A DNA stretch of 64,000 bases from Gracilaria gracilis. Lineage: Eukaryota > Rhodophyta > Florideophyceae > Gracilariales > Gracilariaceae. Within the stretch, counting starts at the first letter, position 1. Each line of letters starts with the position of its first letter. Both the position numbers and the translations under genes were made by a program. The notes under the pieces are model-generated. The model searched no databases. It saw only the letters and a list, made by a program, of their open reading frames with translations, and was not told the origin of the DNA. The stretch covers positions 1,116,001 through 1,180,000 of the forward strand of contig JARGSG010000183.1 in assembly GCA_030374805.1 (NCBI GenBank), in the 5' to 3' direction. Positions 1 to 8,031 of this stretch are shown in pieces.

Positions 1-786
1 GTGGAAGATGTGTATCCTGGCTTGGCTCCTTTGGTGCAGCGAACTGGAGAAAAGCTTTCCACAGTGTGGCGAGAGAATAAGGCTTGCTGGTCGAAAACGC
101 TTTCTAACTACGAAGTGTCTGGAAACAATGGGGAGCTCCCGTTTATTGATTTCTGTCACAAAAACCCAAGAACGAAAGCTCTTTCAGCAGTGGGGAGAAG
201 GGTTTTTCTTACGTACTGCGTTTTCAAATTAGACTACGAGAAGATGGACCCAATTATTGGTCAGTTTCTTTCCCGAAGCATCCCTAGGGGAGCTGGTGGT
301 AGTTTGGGTGTCAGCAGAAATTTGAATTGCTTGAAGGGAAAACGACGTAGGACATTGAGCGGTGGAGAAGCATCAATGGGTTCCAAACGTGCGAAGTCTG
401 CGCGAAGCAGCAGTGACGGTGTGTTTCAGGAAGCCATGACAGGCTTGAACTCATCTATGAGCAGGTTGGCGGGAAGCTATCAGGAGAAGGTGAACTTACA
501 AAAGCAACAGTTTGAACAGAACCAAATGCGTCTTGGAGAAATTAATTCTTCTCTCCATGGTTCAAGTGCAATTGAACCTTTGAGAGATACGGTTCAACGT
601 ACTACGTCATTGATGGAAGTTCTCAGTAACGCAGACGCGGCATACGCGAAATATCAAGACGCTATGAGGACGTCGGCGGACCCCGCGCATATCGCTTGTC
701 TGAAGGACGCCTACGAGAGCATCAGAGGGTGTGTAATTACGTTGCAGAATGATCTAAAGAAAGCAACTGGACCCACAGGTGGGTAA
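1..786 (+). CDS. C-terminal part of an unrecognised trihelix/MADF-like protein (5' end outside the window)
   Basis: The frame is open from the first base, which is GTG rather than ATG, so the true start probably lies upstream. About 261 residues are visible. The first 80 residues are rich in Trp, Arg and aromatic residues (KACWSKTLSNYEVSGNN, then AVGRRVFLTYCVFKL) and could be the end of a small helical DNA-binding domain of the trihelix/MADF/Myb-like kind; that is a guess from composition and spacing. A Lys/Arg/Ser-rich stretch around residues 112-140 could be a nuclear localisation signal. It is followed by a Gln-rich helical, probably coiled-coil, tail. Such proteins occur both as host regulators and as the second protein of Harbinger transposons, and I cannot tell which this is. 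Confidence 0.5.
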   Translation: MEDVYPGLAPLVQRTGEKLSTVWRENKACWSKTLSNYEVSGNNGELPFIDFCHKNPRTKALSAVGRRVFLTYCVFKLDYEKMDPIIGQFLSRSIPRGAGGSLGVSRNLNCLKGKRRRTLSGGEASMGSKRAKSARSSSDGVFQEAMTGLNSSMSRLAGSYQEKVNLQKQQFEQNQMRLGEINSSLHGSSAIEPLRDTVQRTTSLMEVLSNADAAYAKYQDAMRTSADPAHIACLKDAYESIRGCVITLQNDLKKATGPTGG

Positions 787-960
787 GGTTTGTAGTTCGT
801 GATGTAGATACATTTAATCTAGCGTAATGGTCTTGTGAATACTTCTTGCTCTTTCTATCCTTTCTGCTGCTCAAACCCCCCTAAACCCCTACACTGCTTT
901 AGTTCCATATTAACCTGACTGCAAACCATAGGCTGGACATAAATATGATCTTACAGGGGG

Positions 961-2166
961 TTATTCGCTTTCATCATCGCCATCATCGTAGTCGGACAAA
1001 ATTCGCCGAGCCCATACCTTTCTCCTCTTCACTGATACTTCAATTCTTGGCGCTGTTGCCCGTTTTGCACGCATTAGTAGACTTTCTCCAACCCTTTCCT
1101 CGATACGTCGCATATTTTTATCCTCACCACTTTCTTCTTCGTTGGATTCTAACACATCAGTGGTTAGTCCTCTTGTCGGTCGCATCGCACGTTCTCGCTG
1201 CTGTCTTCGTTTCGCCTCCATTCTCATACGCTCTCTTTGTCGCTTGAGATTTTCTTGCTTTCCCTTTTCTTCTTCTAGTTCACCTCCGTTATCCAAACTT
1301 CGCATCATAGTCCGACCAGTGGAAATGGTATTCGTACTCCTTGCCCGCTTATGCGCCTTGGCTAGAGCCATCTTTTCCGTCGACGAGCATTTGATCGAAG
1401 GCTGGACTCTTCGGCTGGAGCTCACTTCAGTTTCAAATGTTTGAATGCGATCCCCGCGACGGAATACGTAATGTTTTGACGCAATAAAATCATCGATTAG
1501 AAGGAACTGTTCGTTGCCAATGGTGATTGTCTTTGAGCCGTCTGACCAGGTTGCAAGATGGGCATTTGTATCTAAGATACGCTTAAGAGCGAAGGGGTGC
1601 GGGTTTGCTTTGATGAACTGGAGCAGAGTTTCGGCGTCTGACTGCTCCAGTTTCTTCACCTCAGGCTTGAGTCTGAACAATATTGGGGTTTCCCGAGCTG
1701 GTAGATCATCTAAATCGGTCATAAGCAAGGTATGTAGGGATATGCTTGGTGGAAAATGCAGAATGTCAACTTTGCGTAGTCCGTCCCCACGGTGTCCGGA
1801 AACCCGCTCGTACTTCTCCTCGATATCCGGGGTTAGTTCTCGATCTTGGTCTAAAGGTTCTCCTTCCCCGTTAGCCTCGGCGTCAGGATCCATCTCTGCT
1901 TCTATTTCGGGTTCAACATTGACCTCTTGTTTGAAGTATCCCTCGTCTGTTTCTCTATACTGTGCCTCTTCATCTGACCTTCGCCCTTCGCGTTCCTCCT
2001 CCGTAATGGGAGACGGTGTTTTTGGCCTTGTTCTGACCGCGGGCGTTTGCTCTTTTTCAGAATCATCATCTTATAAGTCGATGATGTCGCGTGCCGCAGC
2101 CGCCGCTTCTCTGGTGCACGGGTGAGGGGCAGATTCTTCGAACTCGTCTTCAGATATCTCTGACAT
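961..2166 (-). CDS. LEO1: LEO1-like subunit of the Paf1 transcription elongation complex, with an in-frame TAA
   Basis: LEO1 is a Paf1-complex subunit that travels with RNA polymerase II and supports co-transcriptional histone modification. The family core is visible as HFPPSISLHTLLMT, then FRLKPEV, then WSDGSKTITIGNEQF, at about residues 45-135 counted from the ATG at 1893. The C-terminal half is a charged Arg/Glu/Lys region ending in an Asp/Glu-rich tail, as in the family. The frame continues upstream of 1893 through 59 more codons of acidic sequence typical of the LEO1 N terminus, but without an ATG, and meets TAA at 2071-2073. Beyond it, in the same frame, an ATG at 2164-2166 opens with MSEISEDEFEES. 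I therefore draw the gene from 2166 and flag the TAA. A 50-base GT..AG intron across it was tested and does not keep the frame. The gene could be recently inactivated, be read from 1893, or carry a sequence error. Confidence 0.72.
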
Positions 2167-2850
2167 GCGGTAGTTCCGGAAATAAGTACTTTCCAGCCAG
2201 CTTCTATGGTGCAAGAGTAGGCGAGGGCAGGACTCGGTGGACCACGACAGGGGTGAAGACGTTCCTTTTGGGCTTAGTAGTTGAAGGGTTTGACGTATCC
2301 ATATTTGGGTCATCGTGATGCGGCAATACGTCAGTACGCGTGGTGTACGAGGGTAACGCTAATACTGTGAGAAACTACCCATGGTGGGGTCACAGTTCAC
2401 GTTGGAAAGCGTGTGTGCCAATCGATTCATGCGGTAGTAGTATATTCCTTGATCCAAACGCATTGAAGATGTTGTAATGGCCAGGAGAAGTTGCGAGCAC
2501 TTGCTAGGAATGTGTGCGTTTTGTCGAGAAAGCATCTTGTCGACAGCTTTGAGCGGGAATCTTGGGTCATCACCGTTGACGAATCGGATGTGCGGTTCTG
2601 GGAAGAGGGGATGGCCACCGGGCTGACTGGGCAACGAGATGATTCGATGGATGGTGATGATGGCGTTCAACTCCCGCGTGGTCGCTCACAGATGCCTGTT
2701 TGAAGAATGCTCTTGTCTATCATCTTCACCGCTTCGAATCTACATCTCACGCGATGTCATCCAATGTCATTCAACTTGTTTCGTCCGCCAAAGCGGCGGC
2801 GAAAGATACAAGATCGTAGAAGAGGAATAGGTTGAGAGAGATTGAAGTAT
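2167..2850. other. Stretch between LEO1 and the biotin ligase, no supported gene
   Basis: Short open frames exist on both strands (for example minus 2359-2670, 103 codons, and plus 2491-2703, 70 codons). Neither shows a recognisable motif. The region probably holds the 5' flank of LEO1 and the 3' flank of the biotin-protein ligase, but a small unrecognised protein cannot be excluded. Confidence 0.4.
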
Positions 2851-3858
2851 TTATCGCGGACCAACTTCCTTCTCCTTTAGAACGGAATTCTTCATATCTA
2901 GGCTTGTGCATTCTGGTGCCAAATCTTCTAGGCGATGTGTATCTTCTCTCAAAACTCGAACCCAGCCGTTGGGAGCCAATCCCTGTACTGCAGCACGAGC
3001 GCCATGGGATCCGCCAATTCTCAACTGCTGTCCGTTGTGCATCCATGCATCGAGGTACATTGTTCTTAGCTGACCATCAAATCCGTGCTGACGATAAGTG
3101 TTGCAAAGTCTTTCGAACTCTACAAGAAAGTGGGCAACGAAAATTTCACGTCCATTTGTTCTTCTTTGATCGAGTAAACACGTTGTCGGGTATTGGTTCG
3201 TTACGTTTACGCCAACGCCAACGATCACTTCAAATTGATTATCGCGAAGTGCACCTTCACAGAGAACGCCACCTATTTTATCACCATCCTTATATATATC
3301 ATTTGGCCATTTGATACGCAAAGGCACATTCCATTCTCGTTTCGCAGCTTCAACGACAGCCAAAGCGGCAATATATTGAAGGAAGGTAAGCGTTGTGAAA
3401 TTGGCACTTGGAACGCTGACTTTGATGGAGATGGTCACACTGCCGATCGGAGACTGCCATATCGCTCCACGGCGGCCTCTTCCCTTAGTTTGAAAGCCAG
3501 TAACTGCAACGCAACCGGAAATACACCAAGGCATCAAACGCAGAAGAACGTTTTGCGTGGTCGCAGTTTCTGGGAGAGACACTAACACATGGCCGCACCA
3601 GTCTGTTTCCAGATTGCGTTGCACAACGGACATGTCCAATTGCTTTCGTTGTGATTGAGAATCTCCTTCAGAGTCAGCACCTTGATGACGTGATCGCGAA
3701 GCAGCTTCCAACGTTTCAGCAGGGGAGAAAAGCTTTACGCTATGTGTCTGTGTGAGAAGGAGTAGGTCATTGGCATGACGTCGCATCAAAATGTCATGCG
3801 CTTCAGGGGTAGTGCAATGGATTCTGAGCTCTTCTGCTTTTTCCATTTCTCTTCGCAT
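2851..3858 (-). CDS. HCS1: Biotin--protein ligase (holocarboxylase synthetase, BirA/LplA fold)
   Basis: This enzyme makes biotinyl-AMP from biotin and ATP and transfers biotin to a lysine of carboxylases such as acetyl-CoA carboxylase. The 335-residue protein starts at a true ATG (3856-3858). It has the family signature GRGRRGAIW at residues 126-134 (adenylate-binding loop), KWPNDIY at 183-189, KIGGVL at 194-199 (catalytic lysine region) and GVGVNV at 214-219. A short C-terminal domain follows (residues about 285-320), as in BirA. There is no N-terminal helix-turn-helix, so it is not a repressor. Residues 40-80 form a polar linker. The N terminus is rich in charge and does not look like a transit peptide, so a cytosolic form is the simplest reading. 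Confidence 0.9.
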   Translation of the reverse strand: MRREMEKAEELRIHCTTPEAHDILMRRHANDLLLLTQTHSVKLFSPAETLEAASRSRHQGADSEGDSQSQRKQLDMSVVQRNLETDWCGHVLVSLPETATTQNVLLRLMPWCISGCVAVTGFQTKGRGRRGAIWQSPIGSVTISIKVSVPSANFTTLTFLQYIAALAVVEAAKREWNVPLRIKWPNDIYKDGDKIGGVLCEGALRDNQFEVIVGVGVNVTNQYPTTCLLDQRRTNGREIFVAHFLVEFERLCNTYRQHGFDGQLRTMYLDAWMHNGQQLRIGGSHGARAAVQGLAPNGWVRVLREDTHRLEDLAPECTSLDMKNSVLKEKEVGPR

Positions 3859-4421
3859 TTACCCTCGGGTGATCAGAGCCGCGGAGCTGTGGGGTGCTAG
3901 ACACATGAAACGTACGCTTAGCGGCCGTGATGAAACTTCGGTTTCCCATTATCTCGAGAGATTAGATGGCTCTCCAAGACACAAGGCGATGGATGGAAAG
4001 CGCTTCCATGGCTGGGGAACCTGTGAGCAAACAGACTAAAGTTTAAGCAGCGAGCTGGGAAACATTTCAATTTTTAAAAAATAAAGAATTCTCCTTTTGT
4101 ACCCTTGTACCTACGTGTGCTCTACGTGTACCGTTGGTACCGTTGGTACTTGTACCGTTGTACAAGATCCCGCATTGGGTGCTGTGCATCCTGTAGCGGT
4201 CATGCCCGCCAGGGATCACGAAACAGTGATGCATTGCAGGTACAACGGTACTACTTCCCGCCATTCTTTCTCTGTTGCTCGGTCTGCGGGAGCCATGCCA
4301 TCGGCCCCGGCGAGACTGCGTACTTCAGCGCCAGCCCAGCCACTGCCCCAGCCGCAGCCACTGCGCGAGCCGCACAATCTCCGCCAGCCCGCGCGCACCG
4401 CCGCTCACCGAATCGTCGCCA
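3859..4421. other. Divergent upstream region of the biotin ligase and the XPRT fusion gene
   Basis: This region separates the start of the minus-strand ligase from the plus-strand XPRT fusion and should carry both promoters. From 4040 to 4090 it is AT-rich. From about 4120 it contains repeated GTACCGTTG words (listed separately), and from 4290 it becomes very rich in GC. No protein is supported here. Confidence 0.4.
4118..4251. repeat. GTACCGTTG direct repeats and a 12-bp inverted repeat upstream of XPRT
   Basis: The word GTACCGTTG occurs several times between 4128 and 4163. GTACCGTTGTAC at 4152-4163 has its exact reverse complement, GTACAACGGTAC, at 4240-4251. The two arms could pair around a 76-base loop. 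The block lies 170-270 bases upstream of the chosen ATG, where a promoter or 5' UTR would be, so a regulatory role is possible but unproven. Confidence 0.5.
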
Positions 4422-6020
4422 ATGGCCTTCGTGTCCACGAGCGCGAGCGCGCCGCGCCGCGCGTCTCCGCTGCGTCGCGCGCGCTGCGCGCGTCGCGCAC
4501 CGCCGCCGCCGCGCCGCGCGTCTCCGCTGCGTCGCGCGCGCTGCGCGCGTCGCGCACCGCCCCCGCCGCGCGCGCCTTACCGCGTGCGCATGATGCGCGC
4601 GCAGCCGCAGTCGCACGAGGCGCCCGACGTGGCCGACGACGGCCAGCTGTTATCGCCCTCGCAGCCGCAGCCGCCGACGCCGCTGCAGCCGCAGCGCAAC
4701 GAACACGCTGAGCTCGATGCCGAGCACAAGCCTTTCGACCCCAGTTGTGTCACCGACTTTCTGTACTCGGAGAGCCTCAACGAGTATCGCGAGCAGAAGG
4801 AGGCGGGCTTGATCTCGTCGGCGTTGGCTGCGTATGACGCCGATGAGTGTGTGGACGCATGGGCGCTGGCGGTCGATGTTCACAAGGCCAACGAACTGAA
4901 GAACCAGTACTCGCGCGTGGGCGTTCTCATCGAGCATAATTTCACCGACTTTGCGCCGGCGAAGAGCTGCGAACACGCGCTTCAGAGCGCCACCATTGAC
5001 GAGATTGCGTTCGTCAAGGCAAAGGCCGTGTACGACGCCACGGGGCTGCCGGCCATTGCCGAGTTTCATGACATAACCATTGATGCGCCCCAGTCCACTG
5101 CCAATATCAACAAGGCCATGCAGCAGGGCTATCATACGCGCGACGTTGCGAACGAGGCCAACGCCATGATTGAGCGCGTGCGTCCCATCTCCGACCAGAA
5201 TCGCATGGTCAACTTCAGAAGCGCTGTGGCAAATTTCGACGGCGAGATGCACATTGTGACGCAGCGCAAAGCCAGTATTGCCATTGCGTTTGCCGGGGCT
5301 CACCATGTGACCATTGCCATTGCTTCTGCATTGGATGAGTTGTTCATGCAGCTGTCGCGTCGACTCAAGCTCATGTTCGACGCGCCGTCGCAGTTGAGGT
5401 CGTTTGAGGGCGGCGGTGACGCTGACAATGAAGCCAAGCCGCTGGTGGGCGCCACTATGCTCAAGGACCGAATATTGAGAGAAGGGAAGATGTTGGCTGA
5501 TGGCATTATCAAGGTGTCTTCGTTCTTGAATCACATGGTGGATACGGAGCTTATGGAGGTGTGTGGTGAGGAACTGGCGGAGAGATTGAGGCATACGATG
5601 CCCAACAAAATTCTGACGGTGGAATCCACGGGGTTGATTGCAGGGTTGCCAACGGCGAGGCAGCTTGGTATACCGTTGGTGTTTGCGAGAAAGAGCCGAC
5701 CGATCACTATAAGCGACTCGTATCAGACGACGTACCGTTCGGCTACAAAGGGCACCAGTAACGAATTGATTGTGTCATGTGAGTACCTGGAGGCGGGTGA
5801 CCGAGTACTGATTATCGATGACTTTCTGGCAGGTGGGTCTACGGCCGAGGCGCTGTTCAAGCTGGCGAAGATGGCGCATGTCAAGGTGGTAGATGTGGTG
5901 GTGCTGATAGAGAAGATGATGGACGGTGGACGCGCGTTCTTGTCGGTCATCCTTGGACTCTTCTTCGATCTGTTTGCTCTGCTGACTTCGAACTTTAAAA
6001 GATTCAATCGGATTGCTTGA
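4422..6020 (+). CDS. Xanthine phosphoribosyltransferase domain fused to an unrecognised N-terminal region
   Basis: The C-terminal part (from about residue 346 of 532) matches bacterial-type xanthine phosphoribosyltransferase. It has MLKDRILREGKML at its start, then SFLNHMVD, ILTVESTGLIAG, PLVFARK and the PRPP-binding loop VLIIDDFLAGGST at about residue 462. This enzyme salvages xanthine to XMP using PRPP. Residues about 95-340 form a separate, Ala-rich, probably helical domain that I do not recognise. I chose the ATG at 4422 because MAFVSTSASAPRR followed by an Arg/Ser/Ala/Pro-rich stretch resembles a red-algal plastid leader. The frame itself is open from 4275. The leader contains two copies of a 19-residue repeat. 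The last 25 residues (from about 5945) are hydrophobic and do not resemble the usual XPRT end, which could mean a missed 3' intron. Confidence 0.75.
   Translation: MAFVSTSASAPRRASPLRRARCARRAPPPPRRASPLRRARCARRAPPPPRAPYRVRMMRAQPQSHEAPDVADDGQLLSPSQPQPPTPLQPQRNEHAELDAEHKPFDPSCVTDFLYSESLNEYREQKEAGLISSALAAYDADECVDAWALAVDVHKANELKNQYSRVGVLIEHNFTDFAPAKSCEHALQSATIDEIAFVKAKAVYDATGLPAIAEFHDITIDAPQSTANINKAMQQGYHTRDVANEANAMIERVRPISDQNRMVNFRSAVANFDGEMHIVTQRKASIAIAFAGAHHVTIAIASALDELFMQLSRRLKLMFDAPSQLRSFEGGGDADNEAKPLVGATMLKDRILREGKMLADGIIKVSSFLNHMVDTELMEVCGEELAERLRHTMPNKILTVESTGLIAGLPTARQLGIPLVFARKSRPITISDSYQTTYRSATKGTSNELIVSCEYLEAGDRVLIIDDFLAGGSTAEALFKLAKMAHVKVVDVVVLIEKMMDGGRAFLSVILGLFFDLFALLTSNFKRFNRIA
4453..4566 (+). 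repeat. 57-bp tandem repeat in the XPRT leader, two copies
   Basis: Two nearly identical 57-bp units, almost entirely G and C, encode the 19-residue repeat RRASPLRRARCARRAPPPP twice in the N-terminal leader of the XPRT fusion. Frame is kept across both copies. The extreme GC content also makes long false open frames on the other strand. Confidence 0.8.
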
Positions 6021-6324
6021 AACATCAACGTCCTTCGCACTGACAGACTCCATTCGCAGAGCTTGGTTCTTCAGCTTCCGACATTTCCCGCAAAGGACTC
6101 AACTGCATCACATGTAAAACTCTTCGCTACAAACGCTTTTTTCGCCTCCACCCACTGTTTGGCATGTACATAAACAAAGAAAACCCTCTTTCTTGTCCTG
6201 TGAACTTATCAAATCAACATCCTTGCAAGGCGCATGCCCTTCGCTCTGAAACAAATCCGTTGCGTCAAAGTCATCTTTGACACATCCCCTCTCCCAGATT
6301 TCCTCCCTTCACGTGTCAAAGCCG
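6021..6324. other. Short intergenic stretch between XPRT and the Harbinger transposase
   Basis: The two genes converge here. I see a small hairpin, GTCAAAG/CTTTGAC with a 4-base loop, at 6264-6281. I find no terminal inverted repeat for the neighbouring transposase. No gene is supported. Confidence 0.4.
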
Positions 6325-7554
6325 TCACAAATTAGAGGTAGGACGTAACAGTCCTTTTTCCGTTGCTATGTCATGGAGCAAACTACGAATGAACTCCCTG
6401 TCCAAACCTACGTGGCTCTTGTAGAAAGCACCAGATTTTTCCTTCACTCGCAAATGCCAAGCCTTCGATTCACTTCTGATCTGCGCGAGCTCTTCCTCCT
6501 CGTAGATATACTCCGGTATTCCTTCACAGTTAATACAAAAATTATGAAGTATCATACCCACGGCTATGATGGGAACACAATCCTCAACGCCATAATTCAG
6601 TTCTCCATTGTAGAAAACACGCCATCTTCGCTTCAAGATTCCAAAAGCCTGCTCGACGTGTATTCGCATAGATGATAGGAAAAAGTTAGTAGCACTCTTA
6701 GAAGTTGATAGGTTTTTCCCGGCAAACGGTACCAGTAAAGAATTTGAGAGCAAATACGCGTTATCGCCGACAATAAAGTAGCCAAGTAGAAGCATTCCCG
6801 CATTAAGCAACCGGGCGAGTGGAGACATTTCGTAGGCTAGAGAGTCATTAGTTGAGCCTACTGCTACGGCAGAAAAGTCCAGAAACCGATACGACGAGTC
6901 TACCAGCGCCTGTACAGGAATAGAATAGAATCCTTTTCTACAAAAAAAGCTCGCTGGGTTCTCGAACCACCGCGGTTTCTTGATTCTCATACATATGCCA
7001 TCTAAGGCTCCGACGCACCCTGAAAAAGGGTTTGGAACTTTTCTAGAGGTTTTGAACCCCAAACTGAGCTTCTCGAGTTCTGCTTCATCTGTAGGAAGTC
7101 CAGGGAGTGTCATTGTTTCGGTGACCGCCGCAATAAATGATTTGAAGCAATTATTGACGCTCGATTTGCTTACCTTATAAGCTAACATTACATCATGGAC
7201 GCTTGCACCCGCCATGATGCGTAGTCCGATTGCTACTCTTACTTTTGCTTGAATTGTTCTTGTATCCAAGGGAGACCTTTCCGAAATGTGAGAGCTTTTG
7301 AGGAGCGTGTGGTACAACGTATTGAAGCTGCTGCGGCCCATACGAAAAGCTCCGTAAAAATCTGCATCGGAATACACGCTTGTAAGAGTTTCAAATGTTT
7401 CTTTGACAGCCGGGTATTTTGTAGATGTTCTTCGTTGTTTTGCTTTTTGAATGTAGTGTGTCATAAGAACTAGTCCAAAGACAAGATGATGTAAATATGG
7501 TTGCAGGGTGTCATCATCATCGCTAGAGTTGAATGTTTGATGAGAGTGTGGCAT
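6325..7554 (-). CDS. PIF/Harbinger-type transposase (HARBI1-like, DDE_4 nuclease)
   Basis: The protein, 409 residues from the ATG at 7552-7554, has the PIF/Harbinger catalytic layout. The first Asp is in CVGALDGICMRI, the second in FIVGDNAYLL, and the Glu is in IHVEQAFGILKRRWRV, followed by ILHNFCI. A helix-turn-helix-like region precedes it (KVRVAIGLRIMAGASVHDV, then YKVSKSSVNNCFKSF), as in HARBI1. The reading frame has no stop and all three catalytic residues are present, so the protein could be active or domesticated. I could not find paired terminal inverted repeats or a TWA duplication around it, and the Myb-like partner usual for autonomous Harbingers is not adjacent. A host HARBI1-like gene is therefore an alternative. 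Confidence 0.88.
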   Translation of the reverse strand: MPHSHQTFNSSDDDDTLQPYLHHLVFGLVLMTHYIQKAKQRRTSTKYPAVKETFETLTSVYSDADFYGAFRMGRSSFNTLYHTLLKSSHISERSPLDTRTIQAKVRVAIGLRIMAGASVHDVMLAYKVSKSSVNNCFKSFIAAVTETMTLPGLPTDEAELEKLSLGFKTSRKVPNPFSGCVGALDGICMRIKKPRWFENPASFFCRKGFYSIPVQALVDSSYRFLDFSAVAVGSTNDSLAYEMSPLARLLNAGMLLLGYFIVGDNAYLLSNSLLVPFAGKNLSTSKSATNFFLSSMRIHVEQAFGILKRRWRVFYNGELNYGVEDCVPIIAVGMILHNFCINCEGIPEYIYEEEELAQIRSESKAWHLRVKEKSGAFYKSHVGLDREFIRSLLHDIATEKGLLRPTSNL

Positions 7555-7586
7555 TTTCAATGACGTAGTTGGGATCTTGGTTGTAA

Positions 7587-7640
7587 AATGGGGATGATCC
7601 GGAGCACGTATGTTGTCGTAAAGTGGAGATCATCCCCATT
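7587..7640. repeat. 13-bp perfect inverted repeat just upstream of the Harbinger transposase
   Basis: AATGGGGATGATC at 7587-7599 pairs exactly with GATCATCCCCATT at 7628-7640 around a 28-base loop. It sits 33 bases upstream of the transposase ATG. It may be a regulatory hairpin, a transposase-binding site, or the remnant of an element end. Confidence 0.6.
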
Positions 7641-8031
7641 GACAACATAGTGGCTGCGCCAGCCAGTGTGCTCCGCTCCGCAGCCGCAGCTCCGCTTTGC
7701 AAATGAAGTGGAAAACAAATAAAATGTTGGAAAGGTTTTGAAAACCTTTATGTAGAGTAGCCCAGGATATCAGTTGTCCGCGTCCGAGGGTAGCCAGCGG
7801 TCGGATACTACATACTACGAGGGGGTAGCCTTTTCGAAAGGCTTCAGAATGATTGTAACGAACCAAATGCAAAATTTTCTTCACCGGCGTTTTGCGTCGT
7901 GTGGACACCCTAAGAGAACTGTTCCTGCTTTCATCATCAAGCAACTGTTAAAGTGATATCCAGGAGGAACAAAGGCTTAGAAAAGCTCTTTGTATCAACG
8001 TTTCGCACATTGTCGTTTGTTTTCACAATAA
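7641..8031. other. Upstream region of NOP9
   Basis: About 390 bases precede the NOP9 ATG. A near-perfect palindrome, AAAGGTTTT/AAAACCTTT with a single-base loop, lies at 7731-7749. No gene is supported. The region probably holds the promoter of the plus-strand NOP9 gene and flanking sequence of the Harbinger gene. Confidence 0.4.

Noticed and set aside
2071-2120. 50-base intron removing the TAA in LEO1
   Set aside because: The only GT..AG pair that spans the stop shifts the frame and gives an immediate stop.
4251-5594. Long minus-strand frames opposite the XPRT fusion
   Set aside because: They are Arg-rich or mixed mirror translations of the 57-bp repeat and the coding strand; the plus strand carries recognisable XPRT motifs.
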